A stretch of DNA of 7,754 nucleotides, from NCBI GenBank assembly GCA_003218345.1, contig QHNF01000163.1, positions 1-7,754 of the forward strand, in the 5' to 3' direction. Below are positions 1 through 7,068 of the stretch, in pieces; position 1 is the stretch's first letter, and each line of letters opens with the position of its first letter. Position numbers and translations under genes: made by a program. This DNA is from Verrucomicrobiota bacterium. GTDB taxonomy: Bacteria > Verrucomicrobiota > Verrucomicrobiia > Chthoniobacterales > UBA10450. The notes beneath the pieces were generated by a model. It saw only the letters and a program-made list of their open reading frames with translations. It searched no databases and was not told where the DNA came from.

Positions 1-38
1 CTCGCGAGGCGTTGTCGCAGTCCTTGTGTCAAGCACCC

Positions 39-1715
39 TCACAACCATTTCTGTCGCACGATGCCAATCATTATCGCAATTGCAGTCAAAGCCGCGCATA
101 TCTTCGCGAACAATTCGCCATGACGTGTGTAAAAGGTTAACTCGTGTTCGGTCGGTACCTTAATCTCGCCCGTAAGCACGCCTTCGGTGAAGGTACTGCC
201 TCTGTCGTCCTGTAATACTTGTGTGATGCGGCCGAATTCGTTTATGAAACAAGTGACTCCGGTATTCGCAGCTCGAACCATCGGACGGCGCGTTTCCACG
301 CAGCGAAAAATTGCGTTCGCCAAATGCTGATGCGACCCCGCGGAATGCAAAAACCATCCATCGTTTGTTATATCAACGAGCAAGTTCGCGCCGGAGTTCA
401 TTTCGGTTGGAAGCACAAATCGTCTGGTTAACTCGCCAATTGTATCTTCGAAACAGATCAAGGGCGCCACCTGAACGTCACTGTTGGTCAGGTTGAACAC
501 TGTGTATTCCTTCCCAGCTGCGAAATCGCCGGGCACCTGGTCGCCAACGATTCGCGCGAGTAGCGGCACCGAATGCCGCCCCGGAACGTATTCGCCGAAA
601 GGCACCAGATGAAGCTTTCGATAAACCTGCACCTGTTCACCACCGTCGGATACAAGGAGCGCAGCATTGTAAACATCCCCTTGATGTTCGTCGATTGCGC
701 CCAGCAGAAGATCGCTCTCCGCAGATGCGGCCAAATTCATCACGAATTGATACGTTTCCCGCTCTTCAAGAACCGGCCCGGGCATGGAGCTTTCCGGCCA
801 GATCAATAAATCGGGGGGAGGATTCGATCGCAGCGCAATCTTGCTCAAGTGCCGGAATTGATCGAAGATTTTCCTCGTAAACTGTGGATCGAACTTTTGA
901 TTTTGAGGAACGTTTGATTGCACTGCGGCAACGCGCAGAGGTTTTGTGGACGGCGAAATCTGGACGGCGTGCAGACCGAAAGCCAGGACACCTACGATTG
1001 CCGCCAGCGTGAGAGTCAGATCAAAATGAGGTCGCATCGCGTGTGCGCGTGCCTCAAGAATCAAGCGGCGCACTGTTGCGACCGCGATGACGTTCGCAAA
1101 CGCAACCATGAACGATAAACCAGCAACACCGGTGAACTCCGCGATTTGAATCAGCGGCCAGTTGCGATGCAACGCCACGCCAAGACCATTCCAGCCCCAA
1201 CCGGAGAAGACCCAACCGCGCAACCACTCCTGTGTGACCCATGCAGCGGCGAGGAGAAAGGCGAGCAAGAGATTATTCGTTGATTTCGTCCACGGCGATC
1301 GCGGTTGAGCCGCGGTGCTGCGAGCCTGGGCTAACATTTGATCCCATTTACCCGGGCCTGATTCCGCCGTTTTTGTTTCTCGTGGTTGGAGCAAACCACA
1401 AAGCCATGCCCAAAGCGCGAAATAAATCGCCATGTAGAACTCGAGAACAAACCAGCCAAGAACCGTGACAGTTGTGAGCCAGGAAAGAGCCGTCCAAAAA
1501 AATGCCAGCCCAGCGACGTAGCCGAGTAGGAGATTACGGAGCCCGGGATGGCGCGATTCTTTGCCGGAAAACCAAATTGCAGTGATGAGCGGCGTGAGAG
1601 CGATCCAGCAGATCCAGGTTAGATTAAATGGTGGAAAACAGCCCGTGTAGAGAAGCCCACTACAGATCGCCGCCAGCCACGGCCAAAACCGCAGCAGTTT
1701 CAGTAGTCGGTTCAT
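39..1715 (-). CDS. lnt: Apolipoprotein N-acyltransferase Lnt
   Basis: Inner-membrane enzyme that transfers an acyl chain from a phospholipid to the N-terminal cysteine of diacylated lipoproteins, the last step of lipoprotein maturation. The 558-residue product has about seven hydrophobic segments in residues 10-250, a nitrilase-fold catalytic domain at about 260-520 and a final membrane helix at about 538-554, the usual Lnt layout. The expected catalytic triad is visible: E308 in IWPESSMPGP, K367 in YRKLHLVPFGEYVP and C421 in LICFEDTIGEL; NDGWF near 451-455 is also typical. The ATG at 1715-1713 is chosen because the protein then begins MNRLLKLLRFWPW directly before the first helix. An upstream in-frame ATG at 1760 would overlap the mutase and add 15 non-conserved residues. 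The gene starts 5 bases after the mutase stop, so it is probably translated from the same message. It is longer than the roughly 510-residue E. coli enzyme, partly through a polar insert at about 110-147. No strong Shine-Dalgarno is seen. Confidence 0.95.
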   Translation of the reverse strand: MNRLLKLLRFWPWLAAICSGLLYTGCFPPFNLTWICWIALTPLITAIWFSGKESRHPGLRNLLLGYVAGLAFFWTALSWLTTVTVLGWFVLEFYMAIYFALWAWLCGLLQPRETKTAESGPGKWDQMLAQARSTAAQPRSPWTKSTNNLLLAFLLAAAWVTQEWLRGWVFSGWGWNGLGVALHRNWPLIQIAEFTGVAGLSFMVAFANVIAVATVRRLILEARAHAMRPHFDLTLTLAAIVGVLAFGLHAVQISPSTKPLRVAAVQSNVPQNQKFDPQFTRKIFDQFRHLSKIALRSNPPPDLLIWPESSMPGPVLEERETYQFVMNLAASAESDLLLGAIDEHQGDVYNAALLVSDGGEQVQVYRKLHLVPFGEYVPGRHSVPLLARIVGDQVPGDFAAGKEYTVFNLTNSDVQVAPLICFEDTIGELTRRFVLPTEMNSGANLLVDITNDGWFLHSAGSHQHLANAIFRCVETRRPMVRAANTGVTCFINEFGRITQVLQDDRGSTFTEGVLTGEIKVPTEHELTFYTRHGELFAKICAALTAIAIMIGIVRQKWL

Positions 1716-1720
1716 CTCGA

Positions 1721-3727
1721 CTATTTGCCCAGACGCGACTGCGCATCCTCTTGCAGCCAATCCCAGAGACGATCGAGTTTTTCTCCTACTTGCGCTTTGA
1801 TTCGATCAAGTTCTGCAGTATCGAATTTTCCGTTCTCCGGCCGGCGCTGCGCGAAGAGGTAATACTTGATCTTTGGCTCCGTTCCTGATGGACGCACCGC
1901 GATGCGCGTCCGATCTTCCAGTTCAAAGATCAACATCTTCTCTTTGGGAATCGGGTCGCCTTCGATATCCCGGATCGTTTCGGTTTCGAAATTTTTGATG
2001 CTGGTTACTTTCGATTCGAGCACTTCTGAAAATGCGTTGGTGCCGTACGACTCGACCAAGCGCGCAATTTTGTTCGCGCCTTCCGCGCCTTCAAAAACGA
2101 GCGAACCGTTCTTCTCCGCGAAATAGCCGAACGTTGCGAAGATTTCATCAAGCAGTTCATCCACCGTCAGTCCGCGCGATTTGGCGTAGGCAGCCACTTC
2201 GCAAAACATGATCACGGCGCCGTTGCCATCCTTGTCGCGGACAAAATCGGCGCCACTATAGCCGTAGCTTTCTTCACCGCCGAAAACGTAGAACGAAGAA
2301 TGCTCCAGGCGGAGCCGCCGCGTTTTCTCTTCCGTGAGATCCGCATAACTCAGTCGCCGATCTTTAGGAATCGCACCTTCGTACTTGCCCAGTTTCGCGC
2401 CGATGTATTTGAAGCCTGTTAATGTTTCGACGCAGCGCAAACCGTAGTGTTCCGCAATTGTTTTTTGGAGATCGGTCGTGACAAATGTCTTAATGATTAC
2501 GGCGCGAGACACGTTCGTTTTGTTGAGCACCCCCTTCTCGAACAGCTTCTTCGTTCGGTACCACCCAAGCAGCGAGCCAATTTGATTGCCGGTGAGCAAT
2601 TTCATTTTCGCGTCCTTTCCGCGAACAGCCGCGCCCATGCGGTCACAATCCGGATCAGTAGCCACAACAAGATCGCTACCTTCCTTTTGGGCAAGGTCGA
2701 TCGCCATTGTTAACGTTTCGGCATTCTCCGGGTTCGGCGATTTCACGGTTGGAAATCCGCCATCAAAACGGTCCTGCTCTTGCACGACCTGGAAATTAAA
2801 GCCGAGCAGCTTTAGCATCGGTTTGATGATTACGCTGCCAGTTCCGTGGAGCGGCGTGTAGATGATTCGAAGGGATTTTGCTTCGCGAATCACCTGCGGA
2901 TCGAGTACCAGTGTTTCGAGCCGCCGCATGTACGCTTCGTCGATGTCCTTGGCGATCCTTGTTATCGTTCCTTGTCGATCTTTTGGCAGAGCCGTGAAGA
3001 TCTCAGAGGTAATGGCATTTACCCTAGCGATGATTCCGCTCGCGTGCGGCTCGATCACCTGTGCGCCATCGCGAAAATAAGCTTTATAGCCGTTATCGTA
3101 AGGCGGATTATGACTTGCCGTGATCACAACACCTGCGTTTGCTTTAAGATAGCGAACCGCAAATGACAGTTCGGGTACGGAACGTGGGTTCTTGAACACG
3201 AACGCGTCGCAACCGTTTTCGGCTGCAATTTTCGCAGCAAGGTCGGCGAACTCTCCCGAGAAAAAGCGCGGGTCATGCGCAATCACGATTTTCGGCTTCG
3301 TTGAAATTTTTTCGTGTCGATTCCAATCGTGCAGATAAGCGACGAGTCCTCGCGTTGCACGGCTGATGTTAAAGAAATTCATTGCGTTTGTCCCGACGCA
3401 CGGAAATTCTGGCCGCCCTGTAGCCACGGTGCTGTGCGCCCTGTCCCCGTGCTCCGCTTTCGTTACCACTTTCCCGATGGTGCGCCCGCGCAGACCCCCC
3501 GTTCCAAATGCAAGCGTCTGGTAAAAACGATCGTTTAGCTCCGACCACTCGCCGGCGTCAACGAGCTCGCTAACCGCGCGCAAATAAAGATCGGATGGCG
3601 CGCCAGCTAGCAGCGTTCTAATGTTCTTCGCCGCCGATTGCATCAATCGCCCGTCAGCAATCGCGCTCCGAATTTTCGCATCCACTTTTTCAATGTCAGC
3701 CGTCATTGATGCCAACTGTTCCGACAT
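1721..3727 (-). CDS. Phosphoglucomutase/phosphomannomutase (PGM2/PgcA-type alpha-D-phosphohexomutase)
   Basis: Cytoplasmic enzyme interconverting hexose 1-phosphate and 6-phosphate (glucose, perhaps mannose or pentose phosphates), linking glycolysis to glycogen and sugar-nucleotide synthesis. All four family loops are present in order (numbering from the ATG at 3727): FGTGGLRG at 75-81; phosphoserine loop TASHNP with S205; metal loop DPDCDR at 358-363 (Cys where Ala is usual, the three Asp kept); sugar-specificity loop GGEESYG at 483-489; phosphate loop RPSGTEPK at 612-619. TLTGFKYIG (about 435-443) and GEESYG point to the PGM2/PgcA subgroup rather than short ManB-type mutases. At 668 residues it is longer than PgcA or PGM2 (about 580-610), mainly through a 34-residue stretch between GLRG and MNFFN. 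The start is uncertain between 3727 (MSEQLASM) and 3706 (MTADIEK); the further upstream ATG at 3787 is rejected because it would translate an intergenic hairpin. No clear ribosome site precedes either start. Sugar preference cannot be read from the sequence. Confidence 0.93.
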   Translation of the reverse strand: MSEQLASMTADIEKVDAKIRSAIADGRLMQSAAKNIRTLLAGAPSDLYLRAVSELVDAGEWSELNDRFYQTLAFGTGGLRGRTIGKVVTKAEHGDRAHSTVATGRPEFPCVGTNAMNFFNISRATRGLVAYLHDWNRHEKISTKPKIVIAHDPRFFSGEFADLAAKIAAENGCDAFVFKNPRSVPELSFAVRYLKANAGVVITASHNPPYDNGYKAYFRDGAQVIEPHASGIIARVNAITSEIFTALPKDRQGTITRIAKDIDEAYMRRLETLVLDPQVIREAKSLRIIYTPLHGTGSVIIKPMLKLLGFNFQVVQEQDRFDGGFPTVKSPNPENAETLTMAIDLAQKEGSDLVVATDPDCDRMGAAVRGKDAKMKLLTGNQIGSLLGWYRTKKLFEKGVLNKTNVSRAVIIKTFVTTDLQKTIAEHYGLRCVETLTGFKYIGAKLGKYEGAIPKDRRLSYADLTEEKTRRLRLEHSSFYVFGGEESYGYSGADFVRDKDGNGAVIMFCEVAAYAKSRGLTVDELLDEIFATFGYFAEKNGSLVFEGAEGANKIARLVESYGTNAFSEVLESKVTSIKNFETETIRDIEGDPIPKEKMLIFELEDRTRIAVRPSGTEPKIKYYLFAQRRPENGKFDTAELDRIKAQVGEKLDRLWDWLQEDAQSRLGK

Positions 3728-3738
3728 CTTGGTTGCAG

Positions 3739-3757
3739 GGCAAGCGCTTCGCTTGCC
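3739..3757. repeat. Perfect hairpin, REP-like, between reductase and mutase genes
   Basis: GGCAAGCG and CGCTTGCC form an 8-bp perfect inverted repeat around a 3-base CTT loop. Flanking GGTTG (3731-3735) and CAACC (3769-3773) could close a larger outer stem. It fills most of the 65-base gap upstream of the mutase start. There is no T run on either side, so an intrinsic terminator is not supported. I remember similar GCAAGCGCTTCGCTTGC hairpins scattered between genes in Verrucomicrobiota-like genomes, but could not check this. It may act as a transcript stabiliser, an attenuator or simply a dispersed palindromic element. Confidence 0.6.
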
Positions 3758-3792
3758 GAGAGCGGGGACAACCGAAGCGGTAGCCACCCAAT

Positions 3793-4707
3793 CTACTTGT
3801 CAGCGCCCGCTGAGCGATACACTAGCAGCGCCGCGGCAATATCTTCTACGGCCATACCGAGCGACTTAAAAATCGTGGTTTCACTCGAGCGCGACGGAAC
3901 TTTGCCTACCAACGCTTCTCCCAGCTCGGCATAAATTTTCGTGCCGGAAAGAATGACGTCGCCGGATTCTTTCATTGCACCCTCACGCGAATCGACAAAC
4001 ACGACGTTCGACATCGCTTCATCGTCCAGTTCACGCCAGGCCGGGCGACATGCGCCGACGGCGTTCACATGACAACCAGATTTCAACCACGCCCCGTGCA
4101 AGATCGGTACCTTGGAATTTGTCGCGGTCACAATGACATCTGCACCGCGCACCGCGTCTTCCGCTGACATCGCTTTTGCGCCAATCTCCCTAGCGAATCG
4201 CTCCGCATGTTCCTTCGTCGGACTCCACACGCGAGTCTCCTCGAACTTCCTAACGAGCCGCAGCGCTTCCACATGACTCCGCGCTTGCACGCCGCTGCCA
4301 AGAATAGTGAGAACCTTTGCGCCGCGCGCAGCGAGAAGCTTCGTTGCTGCCGCAGATGCGGCGGCAGTGCGCATTTCCGTAATTAATCTTCCATCCATCA
4401 CTGCAAGCGGCGCGCCCGTTTCAGGATCGACAAGAAAAATCGTCGCCATGTGTGTCGGGATTCCACGATCCGCATTCGATGGATAGAACGTGACAGCCTT
4501 CAGGCCGAGGCCGTCTGGAGTCAGCGCCGGCATCAGACCGAGAAATCCACCCGGAGGATCGATCTTAATCACCGAGCGCACTGGCTGTGTCACCTTGCCC
4601 GCGGAAAAATCGATCAGCGCTTCCTCCATGGCTGGAATCAGGTCTGCCATCTGCAAATGCTGCCGGACTTGTTCTTCGCTGAGAAAAAGCGGCGGATTAG
4701 TTTTCAT
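3793..4707 (-). CDS. Ornithine cyclodeaminase / mu-crystallin family NAD(P)-dependent reductase (ketimine reductase-like)
   Basis: Predicted cytoplasmic NAD(P)H-dependent imine reductase or amino-acid dehydrogenase of the ornithine cyclodeaminase family, 304 residues and complete. Visible features: R44 in QPVRS and K70 in GLGLKAV (substrate side), R113 in ITEMRTAAASA, nucleotide-binding GSGVQA at 137-142, and the family Asp in NAVGACRPAWRELDD (D228). From memory, the C-terminal half (VDSREGAMKESGDV, AELGEAL, FKSLGMAVEDIAAA) is strikingly like animal mu-crystallin, a ketimine reductase, more than like true ornithine cyclodeaminases or archaeal alanine dehydrogenases. Bacterial relatives include EutC (ectoine degradation) and iminosuccinate reductase BhcD, so the substrate is open. 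The ATG at 4707 (MKTNPPLFLSEEQ) matches the family N-terminus. A longer frame from 4785 would run through the dispersed repeat and is rejected. It diverges from the monooxygenase gene and lies upstream of the mutase. No Shine-Dalgarno is evident. Confidence 0.9.
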   Translation of the reverse strand: MKTNPPLFLSEEQVRQHLQMADLIPAMEEALIDFSAGKVTQPVRSVIKIDPPGGFLGLMPALTPDGLGLKAVTFYPSNADRGIPTHMATIFLVDPETGAPLAVMDGRLITEMRTAAASAAATKLLAARGAKVLTILGSGVQARSHVEALRLVRKFEETRVWSPTKEHAERFAREIGAKAMSAEDAVRGADVIVTATNSKVPILHGAWLKSGCHVNAVGACRPAWRELDDEAMSNVVFVDSREGAMKESGDVILSGTKIYAELGEALVGKVPSRSSETTIFKSLGMAVEDIAAALLVYRSAGADK

Positions 4708-4745
4708 TGAATGTCGAAAGTATGCTGAATGTCTGGTGCTCGTTT

Positions 4746-4776
4746 TTAACCAAGGATTACATGGATAACACGGATG
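4746..4776 (+). repeat. Dispersed 9-bp-periodic repeat, copy 1
   Basis: Three imperfect 9-base units follow one another: AAGGATTAC, ATGGATAAC and ACGGATGAA (4752-4778), preceded by TTAACC. This matches my recollection of a 'CCACGGATTACACGGATAAC' type element found many times in Verrucomicrobiota and other PVC genomes, where it yields spurious peptides such as HPCYPCNPWL on the opposite strand. Exactly that peptide appears in the rejected upstream extension of the reductase gene. It lies in the divergent intergenic region. Confidence 0.65.
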
Positions 4777-4814
4777 AAAAAACAATCCTGCTTTTCATAC
4801 CTAGGGGGTGTCCT

Positions 4815-4845
4815 TATCTGTCCGATCCGGGTAATTCGTGGTTCC
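4815..4845 (-). repeat. Dispersed 9-bp-periodic repeat, degenerate copy 2 in inverted orientation
   Basis: Read on the minus strand this stretch aligns without gaps to copy 1 at about 20 of 31 positions, including GTAAT, ATCC and TGGTT when both are written in the direction of copy 2. It lies 38 bases to the right of copy 1 in the opposite orientation, so the pair could form a large imperfect stem across the divergent promoter region. The GTG at 4838 lies inside it, which argues against that codon as the monooxygenase start. Confidence 0.5.
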
Positions 4846-4855
4846 TTATGCGATA

Positions 4856-6079
4856 ATGAATACGTCTGAGAAATTGCAAACACGCTGCGCGATCGTGGGC
4901 GGCGGACCGGCGGGGATGATGGCCGGTTATTTACTTGCGCGGGCTGGCGTGCCTGTGGTCGTCCTGGAGAAGCACGCCGATTTCAACCGCGATTTTCGCG
5001 GCGATACCATTCATCCATCCACGCTGGAACTAATGCACGAGCTCGGTTTGCTCGATGAGTTCTTGAAGCAACCTCATCAGGAAGTACGAGAGCTGCGCGG
5101 TGTCGTTAATGGACAGACCGTGCCGATCGCTGATTTCAGACAACTGCCCACGCGTTGCAAATTCATCGCCTTCATGCCGCAATGGGATTTTCTCAATTTC
5201 CTTTCCAGTCACGCCAAACGTTTTCCCAGCTTCCAATTGCATATGGAAACCGAAGTAGTCGATTTGTTAATTGAGAACGAGCGCGTGATCGGCCTGCGCG
5301 CAAAAACTCCGCGGGGCGAACTGGAAGTATGCGCCGATCTCGTTATTGGCGCGGACGGCCGGCACTCAACTACTCAAATGCGGGCTGGTCTTGAGCAGCG
5401 CGAGTTCGGCGTTCCGATTGATGTGCTTTGGATGCGCATTTCCAAGAAGCAGGAGGATCCGGAGCAATCGTTCGGTTTTTTTCAAAACGGCAAACTCCTC
5501 GTATTGCTCGATCGCGATGATTACTGGCAATGCGGCTTCGTTATTCCCAAAGGTCGCTTCGACGAGATCAAGAAGCGTGGGCTGCCGCAATTTCAAAATG
5601 ACATTGTCAGTTTTGCCGGATTTCTGCGTGACCGAGTGGCCGAGCTGGACGACTGGTCGAAAATCAAACTGCTCACAGTGCAGATCAATCGTCTGCGTGA
5701 TTGGTGTCGCGAAGGATTGCTTTGCATGGGCGATTCTGCGCACGCCATGTCACCGGCGGGCGGCGTTGGGATTAATCTTGCCATTCAGGATGCGGTCGCG
5801 ACGGCGAACCTGCTGGCCGAAAAATTGCGAAGCGGTCCGGTTTCCGTGGACGATTTGCGAAAGGTGCAGGCGCGTCGCGAATGGCCAACACGCCTGATCC
5901 AGGGAATGCAGATCTTTATTCACCGCCGAGTCGTCACCGGCCGACCGTCCGGTGACAAACAGTCGTTGCCGTTTCTCCTTCGTTTGCTGAAATGGTTTCC
6001 AATTCTGCGGCAACTACCCGCACGTTTCATCGGCATCGGGCCGCGCCCGGAGCATTTCCGCAGCCCAAGCGCAGAGTAG
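4856..6079 (+). CDS. FAD-dependent monooxygenase (class A, PHBH fold)
   Basis: Single-component flavoprotein hydroxylase expected to use FAD, NAD(P)H and O2 on an unidentified, probably aromatic or polyketide-like substrate; cytoplasmic, 407 residues. The three hallmark motifs are present: Rossmann GGGPAG at 15-20 within AIVGGGPAGMMAG, the DG motif VIGADGRHS (D167-G168) and the FAD ribose/phosphate GD motif CMGDSAHAMSPAGGVGINLA (G292-D293). RGDTIHPSTLELM near residues 45-57 is typical of this group. The C-terminal end (FIGIGPRPEHF) recalls uncharacterised soil-bacterial 'FAD-dependent oxidoreductases' related to UbiH and PcpB; I cannot name a substrate. The ATG at 4856 puts the Rossmann motif at the usual distance. 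The in-frame GTG at 4838 is less likely because it sits in repeat DNA. The gene diverges from the reductase and is followed 35 bases later by the dehydratase, suggesting an operon. Some relatives act on quinones, others in antibiotic inactivation. Confidence 0.9.
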   Translation: MNTSEKLQTRCAIVGGGPAGMMAGYLLARAGVPVVVLEKHADFNRDFRGDTIHPSTLELMHELGLLDEFLKQPHQEVRELRGVVNGQTVPIADFRQLPTRCKFIAFMPQWDFLNFLSSHAKRFPSFQLHMETEVVDLLIENERVIGLRAKTPRGELEVCADLVIGADGRHSTTQMRAGLEQREFGVPIDVLWMRISKKQEDPEQSFGFFQNGKLLVLLDRDDYWQCGFVIPKGRFDEIKKRGLPQFQNDIVSFAGFLRDRVAELDDWSKIKLLTVQINRLRDWCREGLLCMGDSAHAMSPAGGVGINLAIQDAVATANLLAEKLRSGPVSVDDLRKVQARREWPTRLIQGMQIFIHRRVVTGRPSGDKQSLPFLLRLLKWFPILRQLPARFIGIGPRPEHFRSPSAE

Positions 6080-6114
6080 CAATCTCACGTTTGTTTTGTT
6101 GGATACGATCAACC

Positions 6115-7068
6115 ATGCGGCTCGATCTCAATAATATCCGCGCGGCACACGAGCGTATTCGACCATACATTCATCATACGCCGGTGCTGACGAACTCGCG
6201 GCTCGATAAGGCGAGCGGGGCATCGCTGTTTTTTAAGTGCGAAAATTTTCAGAAAGTCGGCGCGTTCAAGGCGCGCGGTGCGACGAACGCTGTCTTTTCA
6301 CTCGATCATGCGACGGCGGGTCGGGGTGTTGCCGCGGATTCGTCGGGCAATCACGGGGCAGCAGTAGCGCGCGCGGCGAAACTGCGTGGTATTCCTTCGC
6401 ACATCGTGATGCCGTCGAACTCGGTGAACGTAAAGGTCCGCGCGGTGAACGGCTATGGCGCGGAGGTCGTGTTTTGCGAACCGACGCAAGCGGCGCGTGA
6501 GGCCGCATGCGCGGATCTAATCGCCAACACCGGCGCCACTTTGATTCACTCGTTCGAAAATGAAGACGTGATGGCGGGGCAGGGGACAGCGGCAGTAGAA
6601 TTGCTCGAAGATGTTCCCGATCTCGACTTTGTAATGTGTCCGGTCGGCGGCGGAGGATTGCTCTGTGGCACAGTGGTCGCGGCGAAATCGATGCGGCCCA
6701 AAATTAAAGTCGTGCCAGTTGAACCGGTGAACGTGGACGATACGGCGCAGTCGTTTCGTGCGGGACGACGGATTGTGACGAAGAAAAAGTTCACCATCGC
6801 TGACGGACTACGGACGAACGTCGGCGTACTGAACTTTCCAATTATCCAGCGCTACGTGGACGACATTGTCACGGTAAGCGAGGAAGCAATTATCTCGGCC
6901 ATGCGCAGGATTTGGGAGACGATGAAAATCATCGTCGAGCCATCAGCGGCTGTTCCGTACGCTGCGATTGCCGAACACAACATCGACATCGTAGGAAAAC
7001 GCGTCGGAATCATTCTCACCGGGGGCAATGTGGATCTGGACGCGTTGCCGTGGATGCCCGCGCGGTAG
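6115..7068 (+). CDS. PLP-dependent threonine dehydratase / serine racemase / hydroxyaspartate ammonia-lyase
   Basis: Fold-type II PLP enzyme that eliminates water and ammonia from a beta-hydroxy amino acid (threonine, serine or 3-hydroxyaspartate) via an enamine/imine. The 317-residue protein lacks the C-terminal ACT-like regulatory domain of biosynthetic IlvA, so it belongs to the short catabolic/racemase type. Visible: PLP lysine K52 in GAFKARGA; the SSGNHG loop at 76-81; the tetraglycine phosphate loop PVGGGGLLCG (G178-G181); EPVNVDD at 203-209, matching the divalent-cation site of serine racemases (E203, carbonyl of V207, D209); EPSAAVPYAA; and TGGNVD near the end. Start MRLDLNNIRAA at 6115 fits the family; a 41-residue upstream extension from 5992 overlaps the monooxygenase gene and is rejected. 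It follows that gene by 35 bases and is probably co-transcribed. Its stop codon lies inside a hairpin. Comparable proteins include EutB and BhcB; the substrate cannot be decided from sequence alone. Confidence 0.92.
   Translation: MRLDLNNIRAAHERIRPYIHHTPVLTNSRLDKASGASLFFKCENFQKVGAFKARGATNAVFSLDHATAGRGVAADSSGNHGAAVARAAKLRGIPSHIVMPSNSVNVKVRAVNGYGAEVVFCEPTQAAREAACADLIANTGATLIHSFENEDVMAGQGTAAVELLEDVPDLDFVMCPVGGGGLLCGTVVAAKSMRPKIKVVPVEPVNVDDTAQSFRAGRRIVTKKKFTIADGLRTNVGVLNFPIIQRYVDDIVTVSEEAIISAMRRIWETMKIIVEPSAAVPYAAIAEHNIDIVGKRVGIILTGGNVDLDALPWMPAR

Noticed and set aside
3728..3787. 20-residue N-terminal extension of the mutase
   Set aside because: It would be encoded by the intergenic hairpin and has no family similarity.
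4708..4785. 26-residue N-terminal extension of the reductase
   Set aside because: It is encoded through the dispersed repeat (HPCYPCNPWLK peptide); the family begins at MKTNPPLFLS.
4746..4845. A CRISPR-like repeat pair
   Set aside because: Only two degenerate copies in opposite orientation, internally periodic, with no spacers or cas genes.
4838..4855. GTG start for the monooxygenase
   Set aside because: It lies within the degenerate repeat; ATG 4856 gives the usual spacing to GGGPAG.
4708..4855. Sigma-70 promoters in the divergent intergenic region
   Set aside because: TATGCT/CATACT-like hexamers exist but no properly spaced -35 partner was found.
5346..5897. 183-residue plus-strand open frame inside the monooxygenase gene
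   Set aside because: It lies entirely within a gene with all FAD motifs, and its translation is Cys/Arg/Ser-rich with no recognisable domain: a shadow frame.
5992..6114. 41-residue extension of the dehydratase overlapping the monooxygenase gene
   Set aside because: Out of frame with the monooxygenase, rich in Arg/His/Pro, and not found in short dehydratases; ATG 6115 gives the normal length.
3793..7068. A complete ectoine-degradation or beta-hydroxyaspartate cluster
   Set aside because: Only the reductase and dehydratase families are present; hydrolases, aldolase, aminotransferase and transporters of those pathways are absent in the window and the genes are divergent.
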